NCBI GenBank assembly: GCA_028701415.1
Contig: JAQVQU010000001.1
Coordinates: 1-64,000 of the forward strand
Source: Clostridia bacterium
GTDB taxonomy: Bacteria > Bacillota > Clostridia > Christensenellales > DTU072
Length of the DNA: 64,000 nt
Reading direction: 5' to 3'
The notes under the pieces are model-generated. The model was not told the DNA's origin. It worked only from the letters and a program-made list of their open reading frames with translations, and did no database searches. The position numbers were made by a program, and so were the translations under genes. Positions 32,684 to 42,671 of this stretch are shown here, one piece after another. Numbering within the stretch: position 1 is the stretch's first letter; every line of letters begins with the position of its first letter.

Positions 32684-35600
32684 ATGAAAAATAAGAGATA
32701 CCTTTTTATACTCCTCGCTTCTTTATTAGCGTTTTGTTTAATGTTTTTAGCTGCTTGTCAACCTCCAGATATTCCTTCAGATGAAGATCCGGAGATTCCG
32801 GATGAGACTGTTGTTTCAGATGGATTGCTTGTTTCAAACGGTTACTTTTCAAATATTGGAAGTACTAATTCTTCAACGAAGTATTTAAAAAGTTCTGTCC
32901 CAGGATGGACCGCGGTAAACGGCGCCAAAGAAATCAATGCTACCGGAATAGTTATGGGTGTTATTGATCTTGAGATTAACAAGTTTCATGAAAATAAGAC
33001 TTCTTTGATAAGTGACTTTAATGATTATCCCGGTTTAGGTATTTCTACAAAATATGACGAAGAAAAAGCTGATTGGGAGGATACTAATGCACTTGTTATT
33101 GGCATCCCAAGTACCTTGGATAAAGGGTCAATTTATTTTACTTCAGGAGAAATAACCGTAGAAAAAGACAACTACTATGTTTTGAATATTGATGTATACA
33201 CCGACTTAGTCAAAGAACTTGCGGATACAAAATCAGGAGCGGCAATTTGTTTAACGGATGGGGTTTTTTCAGAATACATTTCAATTGACACTGAGAAGAC
33301 TTGGAAAAAATACAATTTTTATATAAAGGGCAACGGTTATGAGGATAGAAAATTTAAAATTCAATTGTGGCTCGGGCATGGTCCTGAGAACAACGGAACC
33401 ACCCCTAATCCATATTTAGCTTCAGGAGTAGTGCTATATGATAATGTCCTTTTGAATAAAATTGAGGAAACCGAGTACAATGACATAGCTACCGATATTG
33501 ATATTCAAGAGACTGTGTATACAAGTGTGGGAGGTGTTTCAAACATTAGCACCAGATTAGACTTAGCATACCCCGATCCTGCAATGATGCAATATTCCCC
33601 TTACGATGCGACTAGCAAGTATTCTGGCAGTACAATGTATTATTATTCTGCAAAAAAAGGAACTACGCCTAATTATAATTTTATAGTTGGTGGTAATGAT
33701 TTAACATCTGTTGACCGCGAAAATTTCCCCGTTTACACAACGACAAAGACGGATACTTTCCCTGTAGGTGTTTTTGACATGTCGAAATTATATTCTTTTG
33801 TTAATGATACTCCAACTAACACTTATGGAACAATTTACACGTCTTCTGGAGGATTTAAATCTCCTCCTTATGATGATTTTTATAAAAAGGTCGGGAATGA
33901 ATGGATTTTTTCTTTAGCAGGAAGTAACGGTTCGACAGGAAGGGGGGAAAATTCTAGTTATGATACCAATGCTTTATTGGTATATCATCCTAACTATGCA
34001 ATAAGCGGGGCAGGATATAAGAGCAAAAGTAAACTTCAAATAGAAAAGAACACATACTACAAACTTTCAGTTTGGGTATATGTTTGGGTCCCTGAGATGA
34101 CGGAGCCAGCTCAATTGACTGGAGATGATTTATCCGATCCTGTGAAAGTTGCTGCTTATGAAGAAAAGAAAGCAGAATATGATAAGTATTATGAATATTA
34201 TAATAAGGATAGAGATGTTGCTGCCACATTTAGAGTTTCTGGGGCTTCTGTTTCTCAAGATTCAAGCTTAGAAGTTAAATCTACTGGGTGGGGAAGCTGG
34301 CAGGAATTAACCATAAAAATAAAAGGTAATGAATTATCTGAAAGACAACTGAATTTTGAACTCTGGTATGGAGAGGGAAAGTGGGATAGCGATACTCTTT
34401 ATCCGGGAGCATGCTTATTCGATGATATCAGAATATCTGAATATAACGATGAGACTATAGTTGATGCAGGGGAAGACCCGAATGAATATTATCAACTATC
34501 GATTCTTCAAACAGGTGACTTTAAGTATTTTGGCTTAATAGACAATAGTCCTGTATCTCAAAATGTATTTACTACTCTGGAAGAAACGAATACCCTTTGG
34601 TCTCATGAACTCGTAGATCAAAGGACCAGTTCATCCTCTTATTCAGCAGGAATTTTAGGAGGACTAAGTGGATTTATTGATTTTACTGATCCAAGTTCAA
34701 TAACCGTTGAAGGTTTGGAAGGGTTAACTGAGGGGCCAAAAACAATTAGTATTAAATACAATAACGTTTTGACTCCCCATGATGTTTTTATGATTAACCA
34801 TATTCAACCTACTGCATCAAGCGCAAAGTTTGTTATAGAAGAGGATGATATTTTGGAGGAATCTAATTTACAATCCTTACTTCTCGTAAATCCTAATAGC
34901 TTCTATCGTTTATCTATGTGGGTTAAGAGTGCTGGAATTACTAAAGGAAAAGGCGCGACAGTATCTGTTTATGCGGGTTCAAGCACTTCTGCTACCGCGC
35001 AGTATACTGGAATTAATAGTGATGAATGGATAGAATTAGTTCTTTATGTTCAAGGACGTTCAGTTACTTCTGAAAGGCTTAATGTAGGGGTTACTTTAGG
35101 GTCTGGAGATATTTTTACGCCAGATAGTCATTTAAATGGTGCATTTTTTATGACAGCTATGACTTGGCAAAAAATTACTTATGAAGAGCATAAAAATGCG
35201 GATACGACACAAACAAATGTTAAAAAACAGACTTTAAGTGAGACCAGTGGGGGAACCACTTCGGGGATAACCAATGGTTTCTTTAATAACATAGAAACTT
35301 CGAATTACGATAATTTAGACTTATTCGATGAAGATGGAAATTTGGTTGGAACTGCGACTCCATCGAGTTGGAATAAAACTGAAGCTAAAACATCTTTAAC
35401 GAAACCTGCACTTAAATTATCTGACAATCATTCGAAACTTACCTGGGATTCAGTAGATAAAGCCACCTATTACTATATTTTTATGAACAAGTATCTAGAC
35501 GGGGACAAAACAATTGACAATGTCATGGTTGGACGGGTTGCTGCCCCAACAACAGAGTACCCCATTTCATACAATGGGTCCTACTACATTAGAGCACTTG

Positions 35601-37417
35601 GAGGGACTTTATCGCAAGACAAGATGTTCTCTGCCTCTTCATCAGTTGTAACTGCAACAAAAATTGAAGGAGGAACCAAGCCTGAAAAGTACGATGATAC
35701 AGATAAGGATATTTTTAACATAAAAATGGGCGTTGTAAACTATTTGTATTATGAGGATTTTGACGTCGCCCAAAAGAATGATATGTATGGAGATCCTTCC
35801 CAAGGTTACTTCAAGAGTACTTCAAGTAATAATCTGCTATTGATAAGTTCAGAATTAGACACTTATACGGGGTATACAATGTCTAGTTCCCATACAGTAT
35901 ACAAAAACAAATATTATGTGATTTCCGTTTGGGTGAGAACATTAAATGGGGCAAAAGCCTCTATTACACTTAAGAATCCTTCCTCCGCACTTGCCTTAAA
36001 GGAATATTCCGACAGTAATTTTGACGTAAATGGAGAGTACATTGGATTCGTCAATATTGATACAGATGGAGAATGGATACAATACAGAATGTTGATTAAT
36101 TCTACTTTAGCTGATGGAAGAATCTCAATAGAACTCTTTTTAGGAAATCAATATGCAGAGGAGATAGCCTCAGGAGAAGGAGAGGATGATATTAACTATT
36201 CACAAGGCCTTTCTAGAGGAACAGTATTATTTGATGATATTAATATTAAAGAATTGACCACAGAAGAAGCATATAACCTTGAGGCATATGGACAAACAAG
36301 CCCAAATGAAGTATCTGAGTCCGAATGGCTCCAAGAGAACAAAACAGATGTACCATATACTCTTTTGGAAAATAGTGATTATATTGGCTTACTTTACAAG
36401 AATAAATATATCTTCAAGATTATGGACTTCACTGTAGACTCATTTGATAATTATACTGATGCTACCGATGATTTTATTGGACATGTTCCTGGGGCATATA
36501 ATCATAAAGATGCACAGGATGCAGTGGCCTATACAACTCCCACCGAAGATGCGGTTCCGTCCATGCTATATGGCGTGTACAGCGATAGACAGCTTACAGA
36601 AAAGGTATATGAATATCTTTATGAAAGTGGTTTTGAGGAGGAGGAAATTGATTCTTTCTTGACTTCTGGAACTAATGGCAATGGTCGTTATTTCTTAATG
36701 TTAGCGAATGTTGAGGATAATGGTCAGTATTATGAGCAGAAAACTGGATTTGAAGCAGAAGCAGGGGCATATTATGAGATTAAATTTTGGGCTAAGCTCC
36801 TCGCTGAAGAGGGTAATAATGCCGAATTTAGATTTATATATGGGAATGATACAACTAAATGGTCAACACTTAACATTGAAGGTAATTTAATGACCGAGTA
36901 TAAGTTTTATGTATTTAATGAAGATACTGAAAGCGCCGTTTCTAGCAATAAGATCTCTTTCCATCTAGGCACAAATGATGGTCTAGTTGGTGGAAATGAT
37001 ACGAAAAACTTTTTCAAAGGGATTCTTATCGTTGATGATATTAGCATAATAAAAATGCCTGCTGGAGAAACAACTGAAACCGCTTATGCGCAGATTGAAA
37101 CAGAAAGGAAATATACTTTTGCAGCAACAGAAGAGGAGCCAATACCAGTGGACCCCGATCCTGAGGAAGAAACAGAAAAACCAAAAGTTGATCCCCAAAT
37201 TTGGCTTTTAATTGCATCAATCGTGATAGGCGCAATGCTTCTTGTGACGATAATAGTTTTAATAGTAAGAAGGATTGGTAAGAGAATGAGCAAAAACAAG
37301 AAAGTTGTTATACAAAGTAAGGTTCCTGCTTCTGGTCTATCTATAAAGAAATCTGGAACAAAAGATAAGGGCAGAAAGGAGCTTCAAAATAGTGATCTAG
37401 ATAAGTTTAATGATTAA
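32684..37417 (+). CDS. giant lipoprotein with five jelly-roll-like repeats and C-terminal transmembrane anchor
   Basis: A protein of about 1577 residues that I do not recognise. A lipoprotein signal ends FLAAC with Cys25. Five modules follow, each with an aromatic strand motif (YYVLNIDVY at 33172, YYKLSVWVY at 34054, FYRLSMWVK at 34902, YYVISVWVR at 35911, YYEIKFWAK at 36768) and most closing with a D/N-D strand such as GVVLYDNV, GACLFDDIRI, GTVLFDDINI or GILIVDDISI. These look like carbohydrate-binding-type beta sandwiches. A fibronectin-III-like unit lies at 35402-35660. An acidic proline linker and a transmembrane helix (37195-37270) with a basic tail end it. Start ATG 32684 is chosen from GGTGG five bases upstream. 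Confidence 0.8.
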   Translation: MKNKRYLFILLASLLAFCLMFLAACQPPDIPSDEDPEIPDETVVSDGLLVSNGYFSNIGSTNSSTKYLKSSVPGWTAVNGAKEINATGIVMGVIDLEINKFHENKTSLISDFNDYPGLGISTKYDEEKADWEDTNALVIGIPSTLDKGSIYFTSGEITVEKDNYYVLNIDVYTDLVKELADTKSGAAICLTDGVFSEYISIDTEKTWKKYNFYIKGNGYEDRKFKIQLWLGHGPENNGTTPNPYLASGVVLYDNVLLNKIEETEYNDIATDIDIQETVYTSVGGVSNISTRLDLAYPDPAMMQYSPYDATSKYSGSTMYYYSAKKGTTPNYNFIVGGNDLTSVDRENFPVYTTTKTDTFPVGVFDMSKLYSFVNDTPTNTYGTIYTSSGGFKSPPYDDFYKKVGNEWIFSLAGSNGSTGRGENSSYDTNALLVYHPNYAISGAGYKSKSKLQIEKNTYYKLSVWVYVWVPEMTEPAQLTGDDLSDPVKVAAYEEKKAEYDKYYEYYNKDRDVAATFRVSGASVSQDSSLEVKSTGWGSWQELTIKIKGNELSERQLNFELWYGEGKWDSDTLYPGACLFDDIRISEYNDETIVDAGEDPNEYYQLSILQTGDFKYFGLIDNSPVSQNVFTTLEETNTLWSHELVDQRTSSSSYSAGILGGLSGFIDFTDPSSITVEGLEGLTEGPKTISIKYNNVLTPHDVFMINHIQPTASSAKFVIEEDDILEESNLQSLLLVNPNSFYRLSMWVKSAGITKGKGATVSVYAGSSTSATAQYTGINSDEWIELVLYVQGRSVTSERLNVGVTLGSGDIFTPDSHLNGAFFMTAMTWQKITYEEHKNADTTQTNVKKQTLSETSGGTTSGITNGFFNNIETSNYDNLDLFDEDGNLVGTATPSSWNKTEAKTSLTKPALKLSDNHSKLTWDSVDKATYYYIFMNKYLDGDKTIDNVMVGRVAAPTTEYPISYNGSYYIRALGGTLSQDKMFSASSSVVTATKIEGGTKPEKYDDTDKDIFNIKMGVVNYLYYEDFDVAQKNDMYGDPSQGYFKSTSSNNLLLISSELDTYTGYTMSSSHTVYKNKYYVISVWVRTLNGAKASITLKNPSSALALKEYSDSNFDVNGEYIGFVNIDTDGEWIQYRMLINSTLADGRISIELFLGNQYAEEIASGEGEDDINYSQGLSRGTVLFDDINIKELTTEEAYNLEAYGQTSPNEVSESEWLQENKTDVPYTLLENSDYIGLLYKNKYIFKIMDFTVDSFDNYTDATDDFIGHVPGAYNHKDAQDAVAYTTPTEDAVPSMLYGVYSDRQLTEKVYEYLYESGFEEEEIDSFLTSGTNGNGRYFLMLANVEDNGQYYEQKTGFEAEAGAYYEIKFWAKLLAEEGNNAEFRFIYGNDTTKWSTLNIEGNLMTEYKFYVFNEDTESAVSSNKISFHLGTNDGLVGGNDTKNFFKGILIVDDISIIKMPAGETTETAYAQIETERKYTFAATEEEPIPVDPDPEEETEKPKVDPQIWLLIASIVIGAMLLVTIIVLIVRRIGKRMSKNKKVVIQSKVPASGLSIKKSGTKDKGRKELQNSDLDKFND

Positions 37418-37424
37418 AAGAAAG

Positions 37425-37449
37425 ATGGGCAGAGATGCCCATTTTTTTT
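37425..37449 (+). terminator. terminator after the giant lipoprotein gene
   Basis: ATGGGC (37425-37430) with GCCCAT (37437-37442), loop AGAGAT, then a T tract to 37449. Confidence 0.92.
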
Positions 37450-37470
37450 ACTATTTGCAATCTTGTACTA

Positions 37471-37499
37471 TTTACTTATTTTATTAAGTGTTATATAAT
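37471..37499 (+). promoter_or_regulatory. promoter of the rnf operon
   Basis: TTTACT (37471-37476), 17-base spacer, TATAAT (37494-37499), 33 bases before the rnfC ATG and just after a terminator. Confidence 0.7.
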
Positions 37500-37532
37500 C
37501 AATGGAGTATATTTTACTTAAGGGAGGGTGTT

Positions 37533-38831
37533 ATGCAATTGACGTTTAAACACGGCATTCACCCAAATGATAATAAAGAATTTTCTAAAGACTTTTTCTT
37601 TGAAATTATGCCTGTCGGTGAAAGAGTTTATATTCCACTCTCTCAACATATAGGAAAACCAGCATTGCCAGTTGTTCAAAAAGATGATTATGTAAAGGTT
37701 GGTTCTCTTATCGGAGAAGCCCAAGGTTTTATTTCCGCACGGATTCATAGTTCGATATCTGGAAAAGTGAGTGGGATTATTAATAGACCCAATTCTAATG
37801 GGGTAATGACCCCACATATAGTTATCGAGAACGATTTTTTGTATAATGAGGATTTTTTATCTCCGCTCTTAGATTTTGAACAAAATTCTATAATTAATCG
37901 AGTTAAGGAATGTGGCATAGTAGGGTTAGGAGGAGCTACTTTTCCTACCCATGTGAAGCTGATGCCAAAGAACAAAATTAAGGCATTAATAATTAACGGA
38001 TGTGAATGTGAGCCATATATCACAACTGATTATAGATTAATGCTTGAAAAACCTTCAGAAATAATGGAAGGGATTGAATTCGTTAGAAAAGCTCTGGGCG
38101 TGAATTTGTCTTACATAGGTATAGAAGGAAACAAAAAGGATGCAATATATAGTTTGGCACAATTCTCAGAGACAGAAGTTCATCTTTTTAAGCAGTTAAA
38201 AACAAAGTACCCACAAGGAGGGGAAAAACAACTGATATATTCCATAACAAAAGAAATAGTCCCAAAAGGTGGTTTACCTTCGGATATAGGTTATGTTGTC
38301 TTAAACATATCTACTGTTTATGCAATATATGAGGCTGTTAAGTTGGGAAAACCTTGTTTTTCTCGTTATATGACTGTCTCGGGGTCAGGGATTAGAAGAC
38401 CCGCAAATTTATTTGTTAGAAATGGAATCCCCATTTCCGAAATAGTTGACTATTTAGGTGAAGAACAGGGGGTTGTAAAGGTGGTTCTTGGAGGCCCGAT
38501 GATGGGCGTTTCCTTGCACAGTTATAGTCCAGTTACTACAAAAGGCAGTTCTTCTTTGCTGTTATTGAAAGAAAAGGAGATTAGAGAAATAGAACCCACA
38601 CCATGTATTAATTGTGGGCGCTGTGCTTCAGTATGCCCCATGAATTTATTACCAATGATGACAGATAAATTAATATTAAAAGGCAATACAAGCGAAGCAA
38701 ATAAATACTATCCCATGAGTTGTATAGAATGTGGATGTTGTGCATATGTCTGTCCCGCAAGGCGTCCTTTAGTACAATCCCAAAGACTTGCAAAAAAACT
38801 TGTTAATAAGAATAAAATAATCCCGGCATAG
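37533..38831 (+). CDS. rnfC: Rnf electron transport complex subunit C
   Basis: A 432-residue peripheral subunit that links NADH to the Rnf membrane complex. N-terminal FKHGIHPNDNKE and the glycine-rich GIVGLGGATFPTHVKL (NADH/FMN-binding fold) are followed by NGCECEPYITTDYRLM and two [4Fe-4S] motifs, CINCGRCASVCP and CIECGCCAYVCP. The start is ATG 37533 with AGGGAGGG just upstream; an open frame to 37488 lacks a site. First gene of rnfCDGEAB. Confidence 0.97.
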   Translation: MQLTFKHGIHPNDNKEFSKDFFFEIMPVGERVYIPLSQHIGKPALPVVQKDDYVKVGSLIGEAQGFISARIHSSISGKVSGIINRPNSNGVMTPHIVIENDFLYNEDFLSPLLDFEQNSIINRVKECGIVGLGGATFPTHVKLMPKNKIKALIINGCECEPYITTDYRLMLEKPSEIMEGIEFVRKALGVNLSYIGIEGNKKDAIYSLAQFSETEVHLFKQLKTKYPQGGEKQLIYSITKEIVPKGGLPSDIGYVVLNISTVYAIYEAVKLGKPCFSRYMTVSGSGIRRPANLFVRNGIPISEIVDYLGEEQGVVKVVLGGPMMGVSLHSYSPVTTKGSSSLLLLKEKEIREIEPTPCINCGRCASVCPMNLLPMMTDKLILKGNTSEANKYYPMSCIECGCCAYVCPARRPLVQSQRLAKKLVNKNKIIPA

Positions 38832-38844
38832 TTTGAGGAATAAA

Positions 38845-39861
38845 ATGAAGTCAAAGTTTTTAGTATCTTCTTCTCCACATATAGGAAATTACCTTACTAC
38901 AAAGAGAATTATGATTCATGTTATAATTGCTCTTTGTATTCCACTTGTGGCCTCCACAGTAATTTTTGGGTTGTATAGCCTATTTATTGTGTTTTTGGCA
39001 GTAGTATCTGCAGTATTTGGGGAATGGTTATTCAATATTGCGACTAAAAAAAATAGTACAATAGGCGATTTTTCTGCCGTTGTTACCGGTATGATTCTCG
39101 GAATGAATCTTCCTCCTTCAGTTCCTTTTTATTTTCCTATAGTAGGAGGTATCTTTGCTACAATGCTAGTTAAAATGCTTTTTGGTGGAATTGGGCAAAA
39201 TTTTGCAAATCCTGCTGCTACTGCAAGAATATTTTTGACTCTTTCATGGACAGGCCAAATGACTAAATTTATGGCTCCTTTAACCTATTCAAATGGTATT
39301 TCCGACTTTTTTGCTGGTTTTACAAAACTGTATGTGACGACCGCAACTCCTTTAGCTGAAATTAAAGGGACAGCACTTACTGGAATGGTTGATTTAGATT
39401 TACTTGACTTATTTTTAGGGAGAATAGGAGGAAGTATAGGCGAAGTAAGTGCAATCGCAATATTACTTGCAGCTTTATATCTTATAGTTTTTAAAATAAT
39501 TGATTGGAGAATTCCATTGGTCTATGTTCTTACAATCGCAATTCTTGCCTTGATTTTCTACGAAAATGGATATCGATATATTTTACCATCGATATTATCT
39601 GGTGGAGTGTTATTTGCAGGAGTTTTTATGTTTACCGACTATTCTACTTCTCCACACACTCGCCTAGGAGTATGCATTTTCGCTTTTGGGGGCGGTTTGA
39701 TTACAATGCTAATTAGACGTTTTGGAGGATTTAATGAGGGCGCCTGTTTTTCGATATTATTGATGAATCTATTAGTTCCATTTATAGATCGCGCCTTTAA
39801 GCCCAAACCGTTTGGATACAAGAGGGTAAAAGCGGAAAAGAGTGAGGCAAAAAATGGTTGA
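38845..39861 (+). CDS. rnfD: Rnf electron transport complex subunit D
   Basis: A 338-residue integral membrane subunit with about nine helices; it carries a covalently bound FMN in known complexes. SSSPHIGNYLTTKRIM at the N-terminus is typical. Flavinylation needs a threonine in an S/T-G-A-T-like motif; a candidate is in the TATPLAEIKGTALTG region near residues 171-185. ATG 38845 is preferred to TTG 38833 because GAGG sits six bases before it. It overlaps rnfG by eight bases. Confidence 0.96.
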   Translation: MKSKFLVSSSPHIGNYLTTKRIMIHVIIALCIPLVASTVIFGLYSLFIVFLAVVSAVFGEWLFNIATKKNSTIGDFSAVVTGMILGMNLPPSVPFYFPIVGGIFATMLVKMLFGGIGQNFANPAATARIFLTLSWTGQMTKFMAPLTYSNGISDFFAGFTKLYVTTATPLAEIKGTALTGMVDLDLLDLFLGRIGGSIGEVSAIAILLAALYLIVFKIIDWRIPLVYVLTIAILALIFYENGYRYILPSILSGGVLFAGVFMFTDYSTSPHTRLGVCIFAFGGGLITMLIRRFGGFNEGACFSILLMNLLVPFIDRAFKPKPFGYKRVKAEKSEAKNG

Positions 39862-40531
39862 TTTGCTTAACGAGAAAAAGGAAAATTTGGTCGAAGAGAC
39901 TAATAACTTTGAGCCTATGAAAGATAATGGGTCTTTGAAACGACACTTTAAAGGTAAAAAAATTAATGAGAGCTTAAAAATTATTATAGTTCTTGGATTA
40001 ATTGCAATGGTGGCATCAATAATGTTGGCAGTTGTAAATTTTTATACAAAAATTGATGAAAACCAACAAATTTTAGATGAAATTGGCTCATTATATTCTT
40101 CAGAGATTAGTACAACTGTTGATGTATCCTCAATTTCAAATTATTTAGGAACCGAAATTAAGGCATATTATATTGCCGATGATGGGGCAAATATAATTGT
40201 TGCAAAAGCAAATAAGGGAGATAAAGTCTGCTATAATGCTACTGGAATAACTATAATTGTGATTATAAAAGAAGGGTTAATTGAAAAGGTGGTATCTTTT
40301 TCACATTCGGAGACTCCAGGCCTTGGAGAGAGGGCTCTTAGAGAAGAATATTTAAATCAGTATGAAGGTATTAATACTGACTTGATTTTTATTCCAGAAG
40401 GTGATTTTATTTCTACTCCTGAATTTAATTATTTTAACCCATCAGTAATCACTGGTGCAACTTATTCATCAAACGGAGTTTCCCTTGCAGTTAAGGCTGC
40501 AGTAAAAGCTTATAGATCAAGAGGTAATTAA
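39854..40531 (+). CDS. rnfG: Rnf electron transport complex subunit G
   Basis: A 225-residue subunit with a cytoplasmic N-terminus of about 40 residues, one transmembrane helix (about 42-62) and an external FMN-binding domain. The flavin attachment motif TGATYSS places the modified threonine at residue 203. SETPGLGERA (152-161) is also conserved in the family. The N-terminal extension is longer than in most RnfG and is acidic. ATG 39854 has GAGG six bases upstream. Confidence 0.96.
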   Translation: MVDLLNEKKENLVEETNNFEPMKDNGSLKRHFKGKKINESLKIIIVLGLIAMVASIMLAVVNFYTKIDENQQILDEIGSLYSSEISTTVDVSSISNYLGTEIKAYYIADDGANIIVAKANKGDKVCYNATGITIIVIIKEGLIEKVVSFSHSETPGLGERALREEYLNQYEGINTDLIFIPEGDFISTPEFNYFNPSVITGATYSSNGVSLAVKAAVKAYRSRGN

Positions 40532-40533
40532 TT

Positions 40534-41256
40534 ATGATCGAAAAGACGGAAAAACTCACATTTAAGGATATAACTTCTCCATTTACCAATGGTATTATAA
40601 ATAATAATGCCACTTTTAGATTGGTACTAGGAACTTGTCCAACTCTTGCTATAACAACTTCAGCTTCTAACGGTATAGGTATGGGGCTATCTGTTTTATT
40701 TGTCTTGGTGTGTGCCAATGCTATAGTTTCTATTCTTAGAAACATTATACCAAGAAAAGTGAGAATACCCGCGTATATACTTATAATTGCGACTTTTTCA
40801 ACAATAGTTGAAATGGTAGTTAGGGCTTTTCTTCCAGATTTGTATGATAAACTTGGTCTTTTTCTCCCATTAATAGTGGTTAATTGTATTCTTTTAGCAC
40901 GAGTAGAAAGCTTTGCTTCGTTGAATAGGGTGATTCCCTCTATAATGGATGGAATAGGAATAGGTTTGGGTTTCACTTTCTCGATAACATTGATAGGAAT
41001 TGTCAGAGAGTTTTTGGGAGCGGGTTCTTTTTTTGGAATCCCAATTAATTCAATTATTTCAGCTGAATTACCAATGACATTTTTCATCCTTCCCGCTGGA
41101 GGTTTTATGGTTTATGGTTTTTTAATGGTTATATTTAACTCAGTCGTAGATAAAATACAAAAAAGTTTAGAAAATAGAAATCGAGTTAATTTAGGTTCTA
41201 GATCCGTTAATGCTCACATTTCCACGCCCGAAATAGATACACAAGGAGGGAAATAG
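40534..41256 (+). CDS. rnfE: Rnf electron transport complex subunit E
   Basis: A 240-residue membrane subunit with six predicted helices, homologous to RnfA in an inverted arrangement. The NNATFRLVLGTCPTLAIT motif holds a cysteine that helps ligate the intramembrane iron-sulfur centre. A hydrophilic C-terminal tail of about 40 residues is longer than usual. Two bases separate it from rnfG. Confidence 0.96.
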   Translation: MIEKTEKLTFKDITSPFTNGIINNNATFRLVLGTCPTLAITTSASNGIGMGLSVLFVLVCANAIVSILRNIIPRKVRIPAYILIIATFSTIVEMVVRAFLPDLYDKLGLFLPLIVVNCILLARVESFASLNRVIPSIMDGIGIGLGFTFSITLIGIVREFLGAGSFFGIPINSIISAELPMTFFILPAGGFMVYGFLMVIFNSVVDKIQKSLENRNRVNLGSRSVNAHISTPEIDTQGGK

Positions 41257-41257
41257 T

Positions 41258-41839
41258 ATGCCTTATTGGTTATATCTGGTAATTGGAGGGATTTTTATTA
41301 ATAATTTTGTTCTTTCAAGATTTTTAGGTATATGTCCTTTCTTGGGCGTGAGCAGAAAAACTGAAACTGCACTGGGAATGGGCTTGGCAGTTATTTTTGT
41401 TATGGGAATGACTAGCATCATAACATTTGGTTTAAATTTACTTCTGAAAGAATTGAACATTCAATACCTTCAAACAATTGTTTTTATTTTAGTTATCGCT
41501 GCTTTAATACAACTTATTGAGATTGTTATCAAGAGATTTGCTCCTTCTTTGTATACTGCGCTCGGAGTATATCTTCCTTTGATTACTACAAATTGTGCAG
41601 TATTAGGCGTCGCTATCATGAATGTTACTGAACTTGCCACACAAAATATATTCACTTCTTTTGTTAACGGTATTAGTTCAGGAATAGGATTCACACTTGC
41701 TTTGTTAATTATGGCGGGTATTAGAGAAAAACTAGAGTATTCAGAAATTCCTGAAAAATTCAAAGGATTTCCCATAACGCTGATTACTGCATCTATTATG
41801 GCTATGGCGTTTACCGCGTTTGCAGGCCTAAGTTTTTAG
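41258..41839 (+). CDS. rnfA: Rnf electron transport complex subunit A
   Basis: A 193-residue six-helix subunit. NNFVLSRFLGICPFLGVSRK near residues 16-35 and TTNCAVLGVA near 107-116 carry the paired cysteines that bind the membrane [2Fe-2S] cluster with RnfE. Normal length; AGGAGGG lies nine bases upstream. Confidence 0.97.
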   Translation: MPYWLYLVIGGIFINNFVLSRFLGICPFLGVSRKTETALGMGLAVIFVMGMTSIITFGLNLLLKELNIQYLQTIVFILVIAALIQLIEIVIKRFAPSLYTALGVYLPLITTNCAVLGVAIMNVTELATQNIFTSFVNGISSGIGFTLALLIMAGIREKLEYSEIPEKFKGFPITLITASIMAMAFTAFAGLSF

Positions 41840-41855
41840 GGAAGAAGAGGAAAAA

Positions 41856-42671
41856 ATGGATTTTAGCAAAGAAATTTTATATCCAGTAATTATTTTAACA
41901 GGAATAGCAATATTTTTTTCTATCTTGATAGCTATTTTTAGTAAAAGATTTGCGATAAAAAAAGACCTGCAGGTTGAAACTGTTTTAGGATTGCTTGCAG
42001 GGGCAAATTGTGGTGCTTGCGGATATGCCGGATGTGAAGCTTTTGCAAAGGCTCTTGTAAAAGGAGAGGCTAAATTAAGCATGTGCAACGCAACAAATAA
42101 GGAATGTAAGAAAAAAATTGGTGCATTACTTGGGACGGATGCTTCTGATGAAGAAACGGTTGTAGTCTGTGCTTGTATCGGGGGCATAATGTGCGAGGAT
42201 AAATATGAATATCAAGGCTATGGTGATTGCGCAAGCGTTGAATTGTTATCTGGGGGGCGTAAATCCTGCCCAACGGGTTGTATTGGAATGAGTACTTGTG
42301 TTTCAAGCTGTCCTGTGCATGCAATTGACATCATAAAAGGAGTTGCTGTTGTCAATCAAAGTAAGTGTATTCATTGCGGTATTTGCGTTCTTAATTGCCC
42401 AAAATCGCTTATGAAAAGAATTCCGAAAAAAGCTATGTACTTTATAGCTTGTTCTTGCCATGAATCAGGGAAAAATGTGAGAATTAATTGTAAGGTTGGG
42501 TGTATAGGTTGCGGAATTTGCGCAAAAGTCTGTCCAGAAGGAGCTATAACCATGGTGGACAATTTGCCTGTTTTTGATTATGATAAATGTATAGGATGTG
42601 GTGTTTGCGCAGATAAATGCCCTTCCAAATGTATCAAGGAACTGGTGTTGCCACAAAAAAATGATGAATGA
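41856..42671 (+). CDS. rnfB: Rnf electron transport complex subunit B (ferredoxin-type)
   Basis: A 271-residue subunit that accepts electrons from reduced ferredoxin. An N-terminal transmembrane helix (about 8-30) leads to the GANCGACGYAGCEAFA cluster motif and several [4Fe-4S] sites: CVSSCP, CIHCGICVLNCP, CIGCGICAKVCP, CIGCGVCADKCP. Together with the 2-oxoacid oxidoreductase at 53317-55884 it implies ferredoxin-driven ion pumping. The downstream lipoprotein gene starts inside its last few codons. Confidence 0.97.
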   Translation: MDFSKEILYPVIILTGIAIFFSILIAIFSKRFAIKKDLQVETVLGLLAGANCGACGYAGCEAFAKALVKGEAKLSMCNATNKECKKKIGALLGTDASDEETVVVCACIGGIMCEDKYEYQGYGDCASVELLSGGRKSCPTGCIGMSTCVSSCPVHAIDIIKGVAVVNQSKCIHCGICVLNCPKSLMKRIPKKAMYFIACSCHESGKNVRINCKVGCIGCGICAKVCPEGAITMVDNLPVFDYDKCIGCGVCADKCPSKCIKELVLPQKNDE

